Origin: Ascaris suum
Lineage: Eukaryota; Nematoda; Chromadorea; Rhabditida; Ascarididae
DNA length: 64,000 nucleotides
Reading direction: 5' to 3'
Assembly (NCBI GenBank): GCA_013433145.1
Contig: CM024170.1
Span: 11,073,866-11,137,865, forward strand
Shown here: piece by piece, positions 39,101 through 64,000 of the stretch
Layout: every line of letters starts with the position of its first letter
Position numbering within the stretch: position 1 is the stretch's first letter
Program-made: the position numbers and the translations under genes
Notes under the pieces: generated by a model
Databases searched by the model: none
Told to the model about the DNA's origin: nothing
What the model saw: the letters and a program-made list of their open reading frames with translations, nothing else

Positions 39101-41885
39101 TGAGGTTTGGAAAAAATTCAATGAAAGATTTGAGAACAATAATGGGAAGAATTATTTCTATGTTAAAGAGCAAACTTACAATATCTCCCAATTATGTGGT
39201 CACATTGATAAAATTCTCTTAACATTGCCAAATTGTTGCATCTAAAAGCGTCAATACTAACGCAGCGTATTAAACGCTACGACGGCAACTTTCAGAAACT
39301 AACTTGTACAGCTAACATTTTTCATTTTTGCGGATGAAAAAGCGGGTGTGATTGTCCTTCGTACATCTTTCCATAATTGATCTTTGAGTACGAGCAACAT
39401 TTTGCTGCCTACATTATTCTCGTTGTAGGTTATATTCCGGATCTGAAAAAAAAAATTTAATCTTTGAGTAAAGAACGACGAAAAGTGCTATATTCAAACA
39501 CCACCTGTAAGAGTTTAACTATATTAACGGAAGTACATTTTAAATTTAGTTGGCAACAAACTAGTATTAGACTAGAGAGAGTTTTTATGTTTTCAATGAA
39601 GAAAGCGCTTTATTTTTTCGATTATTAGTAATAACTGCATAGTGTTGTCGAAGTACAAGAAGAAAATGAAAGGATAATTCCTATTTGAAAAAAAAAAGCT
39701 TTTGAGAAGCGCGTGATGTTCAATTTTAGTGACAGCTATGTAATTGTGGAGCTCGAAATGTAATGAAAGTGTTGGCTTGGCCATAATGGAATGATGCTAG
39801 AAGGCCAAAATCGCCAACAGCAGCTTCCCATACAATTGCTAATGGTAACTGCCATCATGTTTTGGCTAATAATGCCTTTATTAATATACTCATCAATGTC
39901 GTGGGAAATACTGATGCTGCAGAACTATACAATATGCACAATTCTATAGTTCAAGCTAGAACTAGAATGATAGAATCCAACCTCACGATTAATAAAGCAG
40001 TTGAATCGCTTCACAAGTACTTCTCTCAATAAATCCACATCCGAAGATATGAAAGTAGGAGCACCGGCAAAAACAGCGCTAAAAGCAGAAGGCAATCTCA
40101 ATGATATCCTATCTTTTGTAACATTATTGAGCTTGATAGTTCCAAGAAGAGGTTTTAGTTTTTTATATAATTCACAAAAAATAATGAAATGAAAAAAAAA
40201 CGCAAAGGACTTGCGTGAGCGGAGAAAATAATAGAAGGATAGCAGTACGTTACATTTTTCAATCTTAACCAAGCAACTTTCTTGCCTTGGATCATCTCAA
40301 GCTAAGAGATTATTATTCCATAGCGAAAGGCAATATTTGACGAAATAAATTATGCAATGCACTTTATGGAAAACACATTAATTTGCCTCATCTGGATCTT
40401 CAAAATGAAATGAATGCCTTAATTATGGAGATTTTGAATAAATAATTTCACATCAGCTTTCAACTCATAGAGTGTAGACTAGTTAATATTCGAAAATGCC
40501 AAATTAATAATCGATAAAATAGAGTATAAAATGAGAAGAAATTTTACAAAAAAGAACGTAAGTTTTTTTTAAAAGAAAGCAACAAAAACAACATACCCAA
40601 AATTTTTTCCATACTTCTTTGTATTCTCGATATCAAAAGCTTTGAAACCGTTCATCAATTGCAGTAAATTTCCGAAGATAAGGTTCCGCTTTGGACCAGG
40701 AATTCCTTGTTTCGCCCAATAGTTGTTCAAACAATGCAACTTCCTAACGATAGATTCATTTGAAAATAAATTCAAACACTTGCAACGTTAGAAATATTCC
40801 TCAGCAAAAATTGCGACATTTGAAACGTTCGAACTACAGTTTTTGAAATTCGCGACTTTCTTTGTTTTTATGTAAATTTGTGAGCTCATTTAATTTGCTA
40901 AATCATCAGCATCATTGCTGCAGACCGAATTAACAGTTAACTCAGAATAGTCTATGAAAGTAACAAAAATTAATCGTTAACGCTTTTCAAACAAGACCTC
41001 TATGAAAATTATTCAGTAAATAACTTGAAACTCATAAAATATAATTTACAATCGAGTAAAAAAAATTTATTACTGCATTATGAGAGTAAAGTGAAGATGA
41101 GTGCCTTTAAAGAGAAATATTTTCTAAACAGCACTTTCTAGTGAAATGCGTCAGTTGTGTTTGAGAGTGCTTGCTAAAATTTGACGACTCACATAGTGCG
41201 ATAATTCATTTTCGTTAGTTTTTCTTTTTTGGCTATCTATCTGCGTTATATTTGCATAAATGACACGAACTATACAACGTCGGGCAAATCAGATGAAATT
41301 ATTTTCTGTAATGAATAAACTTTTCTATTGGGCTAACGCAATTGGCCGATAAAGAAGTTCACTACAGATCGGAAATATTTCTATATTTTGGGTAGCTATC
41401 GAATGCGTTTGTAATTCGCACGAATTCCATTCAGTATGCTTCGAAATTTTAACGCCTCCAAGCTACGTATGTGATAAGCTTCTTATCAAGCAATTTTCTG
41501 TCCTTTTCTAGTTGTTGGAATATCATTTCGCAGATAACTGCAAATTTGCTGCAACTGTGGAAAAAAATTTATTACTTTTATTGCATATCCTAAACTGAAA
41601 AAAGATTTTTTTAGAGGGCAACAAAGGGTTCTTTAGACGCTTAGATAGCCTCTGAATACAAATATATGGAATATCGATTGTCATAGAAGTTTTCGATAGC
41701 AACCTAATACTGAAATGGTCTTTCATTCAACTCTACATCTAAGTAGACAACAACTGAACTCACCATATGATAGCCGACGATAGCGACGTAACAGTGATAA
41801 CTGCGGCGCTTAAAGGCAAATAATAAAATGTTGTGCCGATTATGATCAATAGAATAATAACGTATTCACCAATACCAATATGCAT
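33162..41885 (-). CDS. Cytochrome P450, clan 3 (CYP3A/CYP13-like), complete 12-exon gene
   Basis: Heme-thiolate monooxygenase, probably ER-anchored. Exons, 5' to 3': 41885-41764, 40743-40597, 40078-39982, 39442-39317, 38783-38692, 38042-37897, 37027-36897, 36403-36293, 35552-35388, 34681-34593, 34025-33888, 33432-33162. They total 1635 nt (544 aa plus stop) and all phases join. Exon 1 starts at MHIGIGEYVIILLIIIG, a membrane anchor. Then come the proline hinge GIPGPK, the C-helix WxxxR (W146, R150), the I-helix AGYETS (A342-S347), the K-helix ExxR (E399, R402; KETLRLFPP), a PERF-like FYPER, and the heme loop FGFGPRNCIG with ligand C479. All splice sites are GT-AG except intron 5, which starts with GC (38691-38690). 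Family members are usually about 500-520 aa; the surplus may be the C-terminal tail, where the last ~38 residues do not look typical and a further small intron is possible. Family assignment is firm; subfamily, substrate and exact C terminus are inferred. Confidence 0.93.
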
Positions 41886-57155
<15,270 letters not shown>

Positions 57156-57322
57156 AGTTGCTCGTTTCATAGTGTGGTGAAATTGTTGTGAAGAGAAGCA
57201 CGCCCCCATTTGCTTGTCTTACTAAATTTTCAAAAGTGTAGTTGTATTTGTAGGTGCAATTTGATTGGAAAATTCATCTCTGATATAGTTCCCAATTGAG
57301 ATAAATTCTATGAAGTTCCATG

Positions 57323-57328
57323 AATAAA
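57323..57328 (+). promoter_or_regulatory. Probable polyadenylation signal AATAAA of prolyl 4-hydroxylase copy 1
   Basis: Canonical AATAAA about 170 nt after the stop codon, on the coding strand. A 3' UTR of this length would be ordinary for a nematode. Confidence 0.5.
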
Positions 57329-59596
57329 AACGAATCAACTTATGCAGAAATTCTTAACTATAGAATTTACAGAAAGACTTTTCATAGGCGTATCGTTTGT
57401 TAATTTGAAATTCTGAGAAATATTAGCGAATACGAGATACGATCAAAGAAGAATTGTGCAAATAAAATTAAATGCAGTTGTAATTCGTTCGGCACCTTAT
57501 CCTTCGGCCCCCCCCCCCTCCCTCCCGTCCCTCTAAAAAAATTATTAAACCGCAAACAATTATTCCATAGTGTTCCATCTGTCATTTCGTTGAATGCTGT
57601 TGTCTGTTAATATTCATTAATTTTTTTCCTTCATTCGCTTCTGCATAATATTGACGAATTTAGCGGGTTTCTTTGATGGTTTTTGAATTGTTGGATGCAT
57701 TTCGAATTATTCGATAACTTATTATGGTGCAATTATGCGTTGAAATGTTGCCTTTCTATTGCCTTCTCGCCTTATAATCAACTCTCATTATCAGTATTAT
57801 TTAATGTTTGCATTAGGAAAGGGGGTATCATTGCATTTTGTCTACTTCCTTAAAATGCTGCCTAATAAAAACTTTTCTTTCTCAAAAAAAATTTTTGCTT
57901 TTGCAAGTTTCAATAATTTTTGCTCATAGTAATATTTCGAATAAATAAGTAATTTTTAATTCAATTGTAATTAAATTTTTAAAAAATATTCACTATTATG
58001 AAATACTTTTAAATATAAATTTATTATGGATACATTCAATTTCAACAAATTAATCGATCATCATATCAATATGCAATTTTCATTGATCGCAGACTTGTAC
58101 CATTACATTATCAATATGCAAATAACAAACCGTTCGATAGCTATGGTATTTCAGTTTCCGTTTTTATGGTTTATAAATGCTTCGATGAATTATTTTTTCA
58201 ACTTTCTTTCAAAAGAATGAATAAACTTGTTGAAACGAATCTAGGTTAATTCACATGGTTAATCTGCTCTCATTTTTTTGTGTGTATATCGTAGAGGTTT
58301 TTTTTCTTTTGGTTGAAAGAAACACTCAAAGAATTGATAATTGAATATTTGGCATTATTCAATCTAACAGTTGTTTTTTTTCCGACGACGATGTTTCCTC
58401 TTTTTTTTGTAGAAATTCACTCAGTTTGCAAAGAACCGCTCTTCCAGTCTTCTTTTTCCATTACAACTTAAGGTATAAGAAAATATCGACATAAATGAGC
58501 GTCCTTTGCTCTTATCTACCCTTCAGTGAAGTGAAGATTAATTGCAATGATGAATTGCAAATACGAGTAGAGTTTTTTTAAAGATGTGGCATCATATCAT
58601 ATTACTTGAAATGACTTGAAAAACTTAAAAGTATTAGAAGTAGTCATTTATGCTAATAACTTAGTGCATTTAATATCATTGGATTATATTGTTTTATATT
58701 TAGAGTTATTTCTTTCCTCTGCCATGAGCATAATTAACGATCGCACCGAACATAGAACACAATGGATATAAATTGAATTACTCTAATATAAGGGGAATTT
58801 ATCTTAAAATTAACTACCTACAGTGTAGAGTACTTTTTGAAATAAATCGATGAAATAGATAGGAAATACACAATGCAATAAATGAAATACATAAAATTGA
58901 GCTATACCTTATTCCCCACCAAAAATATTTTGCTGTTCGTTTCATAGTGAATTCGGCAAACAAAAAATCACCCATCATGCGTATAAAATACGAAGACAAA
59001 AATGGTCAAGTGTGTAATAGAATAAACGCGCAAACTTGGACGCTGGCAATCTCCGACGAATAACGTCGCCCCTCTGATCGCTTCTTAGGGGAGCCAATTC
59101 ATTATCGATTGCGGATCGCCAAGTTTTCTCTCATCTACACGAACTTCCGCCAGTCTGAACCTGTTGCCACGATCGGTGGCGCATCGCATAGCAGCGTCTC
59201 ATTTTGCTCGCAATGTGCGTTTCTTTTTATGTAAAAACGTTCGTAAATGTCTATTCTGTATGTATGTGATTCACACAAAGAGAACATATGTGCTAAATAT
59301 CGGGAGCTTTATATTTCGATGAAAATCAACTATGTTTAGTGGATTTATTTTTCCACTGAAAAAAAAAACTAGGATATATAGAAATGATAGTGCTAGCATT
59401 TTTCTCGCTATTGCCATATTAAACTCGTCGAACGTACTCGAAAATATATCACTTGTAGTTAATTTTTCACGTTCAATGAAAATTCATTTCTTTCCCTTCT
59501 TCTATTAGAGCAATTAACGTATGCATTGTTGTATTTAATTTTCCGCATATTTAGCATTATATTCTTTGTAGAGATTTTCATAGATTTTGTCTCAGG
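57329..59596. other. Spacer between the tandem prolyl 4-hydroxylase genes
   Basis: Mostly AT-rich without a gene. A clearly G+C-richer block at about 59020-59225, containing a small hairpin (GCCCCT...AGGGGAGC), lies roughly 400 bp before the copy 2 start and is the best candidate promoter or distal regulatory region. Confidence 0.45.
57505..57535 (+). repeat. C-rich run downstream of prolyl 4-hydroxylase copy 1
   Basis: Ten or more consecutive C followed by CTCCCTCCCGTCCC, G-quadruplex-prone on the minus strand, in the spacer between the two tandem hydroxylase genes. Confidence 0.75.
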
Positions 59597-62500
59597 ATGC
59601 AAATATTATTGATATCGTTATGTATGCAGTTTGCAATAGCCGATATCTATACATCGATTGCACATATGGAATCATTATTGGATGCTGAGAAAGATATACC
59701 AAAAATCATCGACGCCTATATTGCTAAAGAGACGAACCGTCTAAAAAATCTTAAGAAGTAAGCAAATATGCTATCACTTGTCTGCTATGGGCTATTTAGC
59801 TTTTAATCAATTGCTTTATGAGAACACTACTCTGAGTTCTATAAAGATGATGAGAGTTTTCTCATGTCTGAAAAAAATTTTTTTAATAGTTTATTACTAA
59901 ATATATTCATTCTTCGCTGAGAAATAAAAATTTTCTCTGGAGAAATTTTTCATTATATTAGAAAAATTCATAGCGGAAAATAAACGCAATAAAATTTCAA
60001 AATTTCATATATTGTAATTAGTAAATGATGAAAAAAAAATATTTAAAATGTTTTGTAAAAAAAAAAAATTTTTTTTTTCAGATTCTCTGAAAAATATCAA
60101 AAACGTAACGAGAAGATAATTACTGAAGGAACGAAGAGGGTGACAAATCCAATAAGCGCATTTATTCTCATAAAAGAGTTGATAACGAATTGGAGGAAAG
60201 TTGAGAAGCTAATGAAGGAAAATATAGCCGACGGTTATATTCAAAATCTAACGTCTAAGTGGCGGCAAAAACAGATTCGTTATCCAACTGAGGTAAAGTG
60301 CCAATCGATTATAAGAAAGGGAATTTGTGATGAAGCATAAATGGCTTAAAGCATTCTTAGCTAATCGTTCACGCCTAACTGTTGCAATAATCAAACGAGA
60401 TCAACTCTGAATTCTTTTATTATACATAATATTTAAATGCTTTTTATACTTGTGATTTTTACTTGCTGCATTAAAATTTAAACGTCAGATTCATTTAAAA
60501 TTTGATATATGATGCAGAAAATGTGATAAATTCTGTTGATATCAAATCTAAACCAACAATTATCGTACCATGGAAAAGACCGAAAATTTTGACGCTTTCA
60601 ACTACAATTTGGAACATTTTCTCAGAAAATATTTGCGACTGTAAAGCTTTTCAATTCGTGTAATTACATTAATAGTTGAGAAGAGAACAATATTGTCATA
60701 TTGAAATGAGATGTTGAAGACAAACTGTAGAATAAAAAACCATTCCGAGTGTAATTGATAATGAGAATTTAAAAAAAAAAAGAAATAACCAAATAGAATT
60801 GGCGGCACAATTTTCCCGGAAAAAAAAATACCACTTTATTGAGTTTATGATTAAATAATTTTATATGATGATGAAAATGATATTTTTAAATATCGGCGAT
60901 GATTTCTTAATGCTCAATTTGAATATGAGTGAGCGTTGCATTTCTAGGAGGATCTTGCGGGTATTGCGATCGGTCTTTTACGTTTACAAGATACCTATAG
61001 GCTTGATACAACTGATATCGCCAATGGCAACATCATGCATGCAAAGAAGACTGAATCGTTGATGGGTATAGTTTGAAGTATTTTGGAATAAATCATTTCA
61101 ATAATATATGCAATGCATCTTTTATGATGAATTTTTGCTTACGAAACACATTTCAAGTTATACTATAATTGTTGATAATGGGGCTATTTTAGCAGTTGAA
61201 CAATTTCAACGTTATGTATATTTTCTTTATAGATGATATTTTCTTCGGATTAAGATTTAAGGACGTTCAAAATTCTTTATTGCAATAAAAAATTATTGCA
61301 ATTGCTTAATTGCATTAATGAAAGTGTTGGAATAAAATGCTGTAACAATAAAATATTGCAACGAGTTGCAAAAAAATGCAATCACTCAAAAAAATTGTTA
61401 AAATGCACTGTGTTTGCAGCAAGCGATTGCTTCGAAATTGGTCGCCATGCATATACGACAGAGGACTATTATCATACAATATTATGGATGGAAGAGGCAA
61501 AAAATCGCTTAATGAAAGAAAGGCCACCAAGCGTTGCATTAGAAGAAGTGTTGGAATATTTAGCGTTTGCCCTCTATAAACAAGGCAATCTGAAACGGGC
61601 TCTTCAAGTCACCGAGCAACTCTACAAATTGAGTATGTTCACTTTCGAATGGACATCATTTAGATCTGTTTGCACATCATTTGCTAAAAATGAACAGCAA
61701 TTAATTGTTTTTTTAAGGTCGAAGCAATATATGTATTTCCATAATTGAAAGGCTTCTGTTAAAAAAAAAAGAAAAACGAGGAATAATAATAATAATACAA
61801 ATAAGAAATCTAAAGTTCATAGTTACGCTATGTTCAATAATTTTGAATACATTTGTTGTGATATTCGACAGTGATAAGGCTATGCACAATTTGAAGCAGC
61901 TGTAAGGTAGTAAAAGTTTCACTGAAATGGAAATAACGATCACTGAGTACGTCTCATACAAACAAATGTCATCTTCTCCTGGGTGCATTAAACTGTTGTA
62001 ATTGGTTTTTTACTTACTTCACATGAATAATGCTGTGATTTAGATCCCTATCATCCGCACGCAAGAGGCAATGTCAAGTGGTATGAGGATCTTTTAGTGG
62101 AGGAAGGTGTGAAGCCAAGCGATCATCGCAAGAATATTCCTCCATTGGAGAATCGAAGACCTGACGATGGTCTCGAAGATTCGGAGAGAACAATCTATGA
62201 AGCACTTTGCAGGAACGAAGTTCCAGTGGTTGGTTATTTGTTGCAATGCGTATAATCAACAAAAATTATCCTCTAACTAGCATGGTAGGATTATTTGAAT
62301 ATACTTTTTTTATGCCATAAAAATTTCTTACTGCTATTTGGCTATAATTTTTTTTAAATCAGAAATTTCGACAAGAAACTTTCACAATGTGCAAAAAAAG
62401 GTGATTTTGCCAGTAATTTCTGGAAAATTTCCGATCGGATAAATTTACGCATATGACAATAAATTCCAAAGAGAGAAAAAAATTTAGCAGATGGGATTTG

Positions 62501-63022
62501 CCTCAGTTCTAACGTATGATAAATGTAAAGGTAAAAACGATTAACGCAATATATTGTTTTAAAAAATAGAGGGGGTTGGTTGAAATGCTTAGACGATCAC
62601 TAGTTAGGCGAATATTGATTCACCGAAGTAGTTTCATGAAAAAGCGTTCAGTGAAGTTCGATTGTAAATTCAACGACTAGAGATTTTAAGCTTCAACCTC
62701 TTTTCTTCTTGAGGAGCGAATTCGATGATCCATACATCTGGTCTAATAATCCAATGAAATAAAAGGATAAATATCTTAGGTTAATAGTAAAGTTGAGCAA
62801 AATTTCATGAGCAAATTTCTGTTGGGAATAGCTAATTTGAATAATTTGCAGAGTATAAAAGCAATCTCGCAACTCTATTGCTATTACAAGATGGATCGTC
62901 CATTTCTTCGTTTAGCACCGTTTAAAGTCGAAATATTGAGATTTAATCCGTTGGCCGTACTTTTTGTTGATATCATCTCAGATGAAGAGGCCAAAATGAT
63001 TCAACAAATAGCAACACCGAGG
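59597..63022 (+). CDS. Prolyl 4-hydroxylase alpha subunit, copy 2, N-terminal six exons (gene runs past the window end)
   Basis: Tandem paralogue of the preceding gene, starting about 2.4 kb after its stop. Exons seen: 59597-59757, 60082-60292, 60948-61065, 61420-61632, 62044-62228, 62852-63022, with open frame and matching phases throughout (1059 nt, 353 aa). MQILLISLCMQFAIA is a signal peptide; the ATG sits just after TTTTGTCTCAG, which could be a trans-splice acceptor. The P4H N-terminal domain, the EDLAGIAIGLLRLQDTYRLD block, the TPR-type substrate domain (ALYKQGNLKRALQ) and the start of the catalytic region (YCYYKMDRPFLRLAPFKVE) are all present. Exons 2, 4, 5 and 6 equal copy 1 in length; exon 1 is 3 nt longer and exon 3 is 3 nt shorter. 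The iron-binding exons are not found in the remaining ~1 kb, so they must lie beyond the window or be lost. Function as for copy 1. Confidence 0.93.
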
Positions 63023-64000
63023 GTAAAACATTTAGTATTTATCTATAAGGTAATATTAACATTTATGTATATAAGGTATTAAATGAAACAGTATCAATAA
63101 CGAACAAGTAATGAAGCATTCTACAAGATCTAATGCCATATAAGCTTTTATACGACGCTCACTCAACTAACCACTTTCACAAATTGCCAACAAAAAAGAA
63201 AAAAAATGCAGTAAGCCAAAATATTTCTCTCATATTCAATCGATCCAATCATCCGCTTGTACTTTCTGCAGAATCAACGCTTTCTTATGGCATGATCAGT
63301 GTAACTTGTTTCTGGCATGATGAAATAAAAATTCGATCATTGTAAAATAAATGAAAATTTTAATAAAAATTTTTGGCATCTTTCCAGGTCTATAACTGAT
63401 TTAAAAATTGATGAAACGAGATGAGGCAATGTTTACGATAATGCATATTACGCTTAGCGAATTAAATAACTCATAGCTTTGTTTGCTCATCAATTAAACT
63501 ATTAATTAGGAGAAAAGAAGCATTCATATATTCGAAGAAATAAACAAATTTTTCACGAGCGTATAGGAAGCAAATCAATCGAATTGATGAATTTTGACAA
63601 CTGATCATGTCGATATGTGAACGGCAACAACGAAGAATTTAATCATAAAGGATATATTTCTATTTTTTAAAAGTCATGAACCCATTATAAGCACAAAAAA
63701 AATTTTCAAATATTGCTTAAGGGAATCGTGACCTTTAGAAAATATCAAAAAATTCTCTGAGATTGTGTTCATCGTTACCGCGGCTTACATATGGATATTG
63801 ACAACCAAAGTAACTCATCAACTTGGTCTAGTTGATTCATGTGTACAGAGTCAGTTGTTGAATTTTTAGTTGATATATATCCTACATGGTCGTATAGCGA
63901 ATATCCATATGTATTTGGTATATGTTCTATATATTATGTTGTGTTTGATTTATTCTAGTATATGAGAAATGAATTCTATATGAGTTGCATTTAGATCTTA
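63023..64000 (+). other. Intron 6 of prolyl 4-hydroxylase copy 2 (incomplete)
   Basis: This stretch follows the GTAAAA donor of exon 6. I searched for an exon like copy 1 exon 7 (LNRATVQN...) and saw none, so either the intron is longer than in copy 1 (about 0.85 kb there) or the gene is broken. No other gene is visible. Confidence 0.6.

Overview
The window is nuclear DNA from a metazoan, almost certainly a nematode. It is AT-rich. Its genes are split into many small exons separated by introns of roughly 0.1-1.1 kb, and most introns end in TTTCAG or a close variant, the typical nematode 3' splice site. The gene content fits: a collagen prolyl 4-hydroxylase alpha-subunit pair of the nematode PHY/DPY-18 type and a clan-3 (CYP3A/CYP13-like) cytochrome P450. 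No bacterial-style operons, CRISPR arrays, rRNA genes or convincing tRNA genes were seen.

Layout. 1-21.7 kb: no gene that I can support; long non-coding sequence with (TA)n tracts, hairpins, an inverted GATCAAA-type minisatellite (about 19.45-20.16 kb) and direct repeats. 21.75-24.02 kb: a retroelement reverse transcriptase of Penelope-like type, broken by one frameshift and followed by a (TA)n tract and, about 1 kb downstream, a structured CTGACGA...GGCCGAAACG motif. 25.1-33 kb: non-coding or undecided sequence with dispersed repeats and a few weak exon candidates. 33.16-41.89 kb, minus strand: a complete 12-exon P450 gene. 41.9-50.3 kb: intergenic. 50.29-57.16 kb, plus strand: a complete 12-exon prolyl 4-hydroxylase alpha gene. 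59.60 kb to the window end: a second, tandem alpha gene, of which the first six exons are present.

How they work together. The two hydroxylase genes are head-to-tail paralogues. Exons 2, 4, 5 and 6 have identical lengths, every intron phase matches, and the first six exons total 1059 nt in both, so a local gene duplication is the simple explanation. Their products would act in the endoplasmic reticulum with protein disulphide isomerase to hydroxylate collagen for the cuticle. The P450 is a separate, divergently oriented, membrane-anchored oxidase. I found no evidence that these genes form a pathway together.

I reconstructed the exon structures by hand from splice sites, phase continuity and family motifs. 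All three reading frames close without an internal stop. I did not find a clear new biological system. The items most worth a second look are the Penelope-like element with its apparent missing N-terminal nuclease and its structured downstream RNA motif, the GC-AG intron in the P450, the palindrome around one (TA)n tract, and the inverted minisatellite.
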